Positions 6,614-9,768 of a stretch of 9,768 nt of DNA are shown here, piece by piece. Position numbers and translations under genes: made by a program. Within the stretch, counting starts at the first letter, position 1, and each line of letters starts with the position of its first letter. The notes under the pieces were generated by a model. The model was not told where the DNA came from, made no database searches, and worked only from the letters and a program-made list of their open reading frames with translations. The stretch is from the NCBI GenBank assembly GCA_946405485.1, contig CAMJHJ010000076.1, positions 1 through 9,768 on the forward strand. Direction: 5' to 3'. The DNA is from an uncultured Bacteroidales bacterium (lineage in GTDB: Bacteria > Bacteroidota > Bacteroidia > Bacteroidales > UBA932).

Positions 6614-9496
6614 ATGGATAGAAGACAATTTGTCAAAGACAGTTTCGTGCTGGTCGCCGGGACGGCAGTCCTGTCCTCCCTGCCAGCCGGCGCGGAAAAC
6701 CTGAGCGCCTCCTCGGCCGCCGGACTGGCGGCCAAGCTGACCGGCCCCGATGCCTTGTACAAGCAGTTCCAAGATCCCGACAACCGTTATCGTCCCTTCG
6801 TACGCTGGTGGTGGAACGGGGATAAGGTTGAGGCCGAAGAGCTCGTTCGCGAACTGCATCTGCTGAAGGATGCAGGCATCGGCGGAGTCGAAATCAATCC
6901 CATTTCCTTCCCCGGCAAAGAGGAGGTCGCGATGGGCAAAAAGTCCCTGACCTGGCTCAGTGATGAGTGGATCCAGATGCTCCAAGTCGTTTTCGATGAG
7001 GCCAAAAAGATTGGGATGACCTGTGACCTGATCGTCGGATCGGGCTGGCCTTTCGGCGCTGAAACTTTGCCGAGGGACGAACGCGCCAGCGTGATGCTGA
7101 CATATGCCGCCCCGGTGGAGCCCGGCCTGTTTGAGATGTCCAAATTCAACTTGTACAAGCTGGTGGATCCGGGCGTCTCGGTGGTCAATCCCCGCCGGAC
7201 CTGCGAATTGATTTCCTTCAAGCTGGCGCCGGACCCGATCGACGACCTGAGTCAGGTCGAAGATCTTACGGACAAGTTCGTGGACGACGTGATCACCCTG
7301 GATGTCCCTGAGGGAAAGCATGTCATCTACGCCCTCATCCGTTTCGATTCCTTCGCCTGCGTCATCAACGGCGCTCCCGGCGCTGCCGGTTCGATCCTGA
7401 ACCACATGGATGCCAAGGCGGTGCGCAAATACCTGGACCATATGGCTGATACGATCGAGGCCAAGACCGGTCCGCTGAGCGGTCATCTCCGGGCTTTCTT
7501 TGTGGACAGCATGGAGCTGGAAGGAAACAACTGGACCGGCGATTTCGCTGAAGAATTCAAGAAACGCCGCGGCTATGATGTGCTGCCCTGGCTGCCCTTC
7601 ACGATGTTCGAGGTCGGGCGACTGGGTGACGTCAAGAATTTCGAATACGGCGCCAAGAAAGGCCCTAAGTTCCAGGAGCAGGTGGACCGCGTCCGTTTCG
7701 ACTTCGAGCTGACCAAGGCCGAGCTCCTGCATGAGCGCTACACTGCCACGTTCCTTGCCTGGTGCAAGAAGAAAGGCGTCGGTTCCAGGGCACAGGCATA
7801 CGGACGCGGTTTCTTCCCGCTGGAGTCTTCGCTGGGCTACGATTATCCGGAAGGGGAGTCCTGGACCACCAACTGGCTGCGGCACCGCATCGGCGAGGAA
7901 ATGGGCGATGAAGACTACCGTCGCGGCCGCGGATATACGATGATCAACAAATACGTCTCTTCCGCCGCGCACCTGACCGGCAAACGCATCGTCAGCGCCG
8001 AGGAGATGACCAATACCTACAAGGTTTTCTCCACCTCGCTGGAGTTTTTGAAGGTGGGCTCCGACATGAGTGCCATCTCGGGCACGACCCACAGTGTCTG
8101 GCACGGCTTCAACTATTCGCCCGCCGACGCGCCCTTCCCGGGCTGGGTCCAGTATGGCTCTTATTATAATGAAAAGAATACCTGGTGGCCGTATTTCAAG
8201 CTGCTGAATGATTATCGTGCTCGCATGGCCAGCCAGTTGCAGAACGCCGACATGGTCACGGACATCGCCTTGCTGCCTGCCAACTATGACATGTGGACGA
8301 CGATGGGCGTACAGACGGATCCTTTCCCGGTCAAGCTCAATGTGCCTTACACCTCGCTGATCTGGGAAGCCATCCATAAGACCGGAGGCGGCGCAGATTA
8401 TGTGACGGAAACCATCCTGCAGGACGCCACGGTCAAGAAAGGCAGGCTTTGCTACGGCCCGAAGGAATACGGCACCCTTTTCCTCGTCGAGGTATCCGGG
8501 ACCTTCCCGGAGACGCTCGAAAAACTGGAGCAGTTCGTCTCTACGGGCGGCCGCGTCTTCTGCATCGGCAAGTACCCCGACCGTTCCCTGGGCCTGAAGG
8601 ACTATGAGAAGCGGGACGCCGAGATCAAGGCCGCCGTCGGGCGCCTGAAGGCCCACAAGAATTTCATCCTGCTCGAGAAACCCGAGGACGGCCGCTACCT
8701 GGAGTGGTATCAGGATGTGATGGAAAAGTACGCTCTGCCGCACGCCATCACGATCACCAATCCGGACCGTTTCCTTCTTCAGAACCATTATGTAACCGAT
8801 GACAAGTCGGATCTCTTCCTCTTTGTCAATGCTCACCTTTCGGAATCCCGCGAGACGGATATCGTATTCCCTGCGTCAGTGACACGAGGGAAAAATTGCT
8901 GGGCGTATGATGCCGCGACCGGCCGCCGCTATAAGATGAAACTGGACGGCGGACGCCTGCATTTCAGTTTCGGTCCGGCCGAGACCTACCTCTTTGAATT
9001 CAATCGACAGCGCTTAGGCGACGAATGGAGTCCGCTGCCGGAAAAGGGCACCGGCACCCGTGAATTGGGAGGCTGGAAACTGACCCTGCACCAACCTCAG
9101 GAGAATTGGACCAAAGAGGCGGAAATGCCTGTCCTGCAAGACCTCAAGGATACGCCCGAATGGAAGAATTTCATGGGAGACGTGACTTACCGGACCACGG
9201 TGAAGTTGTTTGGTGCGCACAAGCCTAAATACATCAATCTCGGCAAGGTCGCCGACATCTGTGAACTGACCGTAAACGGTAAACCCTGTGGCGTGCGCTG
9301 GTTCGGACGCCGCATTTACGACATTTCCTCCCTGCTCGTCGATGGGGAGAATACGATCGAGGTGAAAGTCACCACCCTGATGAGCAATTATCTGCAGACC
9401 ATGCCGGACAATGCTGTCGCCCAGCGTTTCGTCCTGCGTCGCAATACCCCGCTCATGCCGGCGGGACTGATCGGACCTGTAAAACTGTATCGATAA
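6614..9496 (+). CDS. GH106-like alpha-L-rhamnosidase with twin-arginine signal
   Basis: 960 aa. The N-terminus MDRRQFVKDSFVLVAG has a twin-arginine motif (RRQFVK, 3-8) and a hydrophobic stretch to about residue 27 (PAGA), suggesting Tat export of a folded enzyme. The catalytic region opens with RPFVRWWWNGD (60-70) and GIGGVEINP (88-96), continues with FFVDSMELEGNNWTGDF (295-311) and EEFKKRRGYDVLPWLP (313-328), then SAEEMT (461-466) and SVWHGFNYSPADAPFPGW (494-511). These are the landmarks of GH106-type proteins, which release L-rhamnose from pectins such as rhamnogalacturonan. Glu301/Glu303 and Glu463/Glu464 are candidates for catalytic or metal-binding acids, but I cannot assign them. The C-terminus (about 855-930, with CELTVNGKPCGVRWFGRRIYDISS) is a galactose-binding-like jelly roll, as in GH2-related enzymes. 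Lies 2 bases after the phosphatase and abuts the GH28 gene, supporting a pectin role. Sequence-divergent unclassified relatives of GH106 are an alternative. Confidence 0.82.
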   Translation: MDRRQFVKDSFVLVAGTAVLSSLPAGAENLSASSAAGLAAKLTGPDALYKQFQDPDNRYRPFVRWWWNGDKVEAEELVRELHLLKDAGIGGVEINPISFPGKEEVAMGKKSLTWLSDEWIQMLQVVFDEAKKIGMTCDLIVGSGWPFGAETLPRDERASVMLTYAAPVEPGLFEMSKFNLYKLVDPGVSVVNPRRTCELISFKLAPDPIDDLSQVEDLTDKFVDDVITLDVPEGKHVIYALIRFDSFACVINGAPGAAGSILNHMDAKAVRKYLDHMADTIEAKTGPLSGHLRAFFVDSMELEGNNWTGDFAEEFKKRRGYDVLPWLPFTMFEVGRLGDVKNFEYGAKKGPKFQEQVDRVRFDFELTKAELLHERYTATFLAWCKKKGVGSRAQAYGRGFFPLESSLGYDYPEGESWTTNWLRHRIGEEMGDEDYRRGRGYTMINKYVSSAAHLTGKRIVSAEEMTNTYKVFSTSLEFLKVGSDMSAISGTTHSVWHGFNYSPADAPFPGWVQYGSYYNEKNTWWPYFKLLNDYRARMASQLQNADMVTDIALLPANYDMWTTMGVQTDPFPVKLNVPYTSLIWEAIHKTGGGADYVTETILQDATVKKGRLCYGPKEYGTLFLVEVSGTFPETLEKLEQFVSTGGRVFCIGKYPDRSLGLKDYEKRDAEIKAAVGRLKAHKNFILLEKPEDGRYLEWYQDVMEKYALPHAITITNPDRFLLQNHYVTDDKSDLFLFVNAHLSESRETDIVFPASVTRGKNCWAYDAATGRRYKMKLDGGRLHFSFGPAETYLFEFNRQRLGDEWSPLPEKGTGTRELGGWKLTLHQPQENWTKEAEMPVLQDLKDTPEWKNFMGDVTYRTTVKLFGAHKPKYINLGKVADICELTVNGKPCGVRWFGRRIYDISSLLVDGENTIEVKVTTLMSNYLQTMPDNAVAQRFVLRRNTPLMPAGLIGPVKLYR

Positions 9497-9768
9497 ATGA
9501 AAAAGACCCTTATCCTAGCTCTCACGCTGTCCGTGCTCGCGGTCGGAAGCCTCTCGGCCAAAGACTATCCTGTCGCGGACTTCGGCGCCAAACCCGACGG
9601 CGTCACGCTGAACTCGGCCAGTATCCAGGCTGCCATTGATTTCGCCAGCGCCAACGGCGGCGGACGCGTGGTCTTCACGCCCGGCAACTGGGTGACCGGC
9701 ACCATCTATGTCAAGGACAATGTCACCTTGCATCTGGAGCGGGGCGCTACCCTGCTCGGATCGACCAA
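9497..9768 (+). CDS. GH28 family (polygalacturonase-like) secreted pectinase, partial (N-terminus only)
   Basis: 90 codons are in the window; the rest lies to the right. The signal peptide is MKKTLILALTLSVLAVGSLSA with cleavage before Lys22. The mature protein starts YPVADFGAKPDGVTLNSASI, then IDFASANGGGRVVFTPGNW and DNVTLHLERGATLLGST, the classic opening of right-handed beta-helix GH28 enzymes (DFGAKxDG, GGG, LxxGATLLGS). Family members hydrolyse polygalacturonan or rhamnogalacturonan, or remove terminal galacturonate; which one cannot be told, because the catalytic Asp residues are further on. The ATG directly follows the TAA of the GH106-like gene with no gap, so translation is probably coupled. 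A related pectate-lyase-superfamily beta-helix is the main alternative. Confidence 0.85.
   Translation, partial: MKKTLILALTLSVLAVGSLSAKDYPVADFGAKPDGVTLNSASIQAAIDFASANGGGRVVFTPGNWVTGTIYVKDNVTLHLERGATLLGST

Noticed and set aside
6599..8836. 745-codon open frame on the minus strand opposite the GH106-like gene
   Set aside because: The plus-strand protein has clear family motifs along its length. The antisense frame is open because G/C-rich third positions make reverse-strand stops rare, and its translation shows no recognisable domain, signal or membrane pattern.

Overview
The window looks like a chromosomal segment of a GC-rich member of the Bacteroidota, most likely Bacteroidales. Three things suggest this: start codons lie behind AT-rich leaders with no Shine-Dalgarno sequence; perfect TAnnTTTG -7 promoter elements occur in the one divergent intergenic region; and the proteins are typical of gut or herbivore-associated Bacteroidales (Omp85-type barrel, secreted histidine phosphatases, GH106- and GH28-type pectin enzymes). 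The genus cannot be fixed from the sequence. There are no RNA genes, insertion sequences, CRISPR arrays or long gene-free stretches; coding density is very high.

Left half, minus strand (read from 4020 down to 1): an MBL-fold phosphodiesterase-like metallohydrolase, a 73-base gap with a possible promoter, then a tight three-gene run: a bile acid:sodium symporter (BASS) family transporter, a PlsC-type acyltransferase with a membrane-spanning C-terminal extension, and an Omp85-family outer membrane barrel cut by the window edge. Gaps inside the run are 1 and 2 bases, so it is very probably one transcript concerned with envelope or lipid functions and transport.

Right half, plus strand (4089 to the end): a second tight run with gaps of 6, 2 and 0 bases. 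It holds two tandem paralogous secreted histidine acid phosphatases (branch 2, phytase/MINPP/AppA-like), a large GH106-like alpha-L-rhamnosidase with a twin-arginine signal, and the start of a secreted GH28 (polygalacturonase-like) enzyme. The two halves diverge from a 68-base AT-rich region (4021-4088) carrying facing -7 elements around a perfect 16-base palindrome.

The most interesting reading is the right-hand operon. It appears to couple removal of phosphate from a phosphoester (possibly phytate or another plant or sugar phosphate) with rhamnose and galacturonate release from pectin, all outside the cytoplasm. This link is inferred from gene order only; no SusC/SusD pair or regulator lies inside the window.
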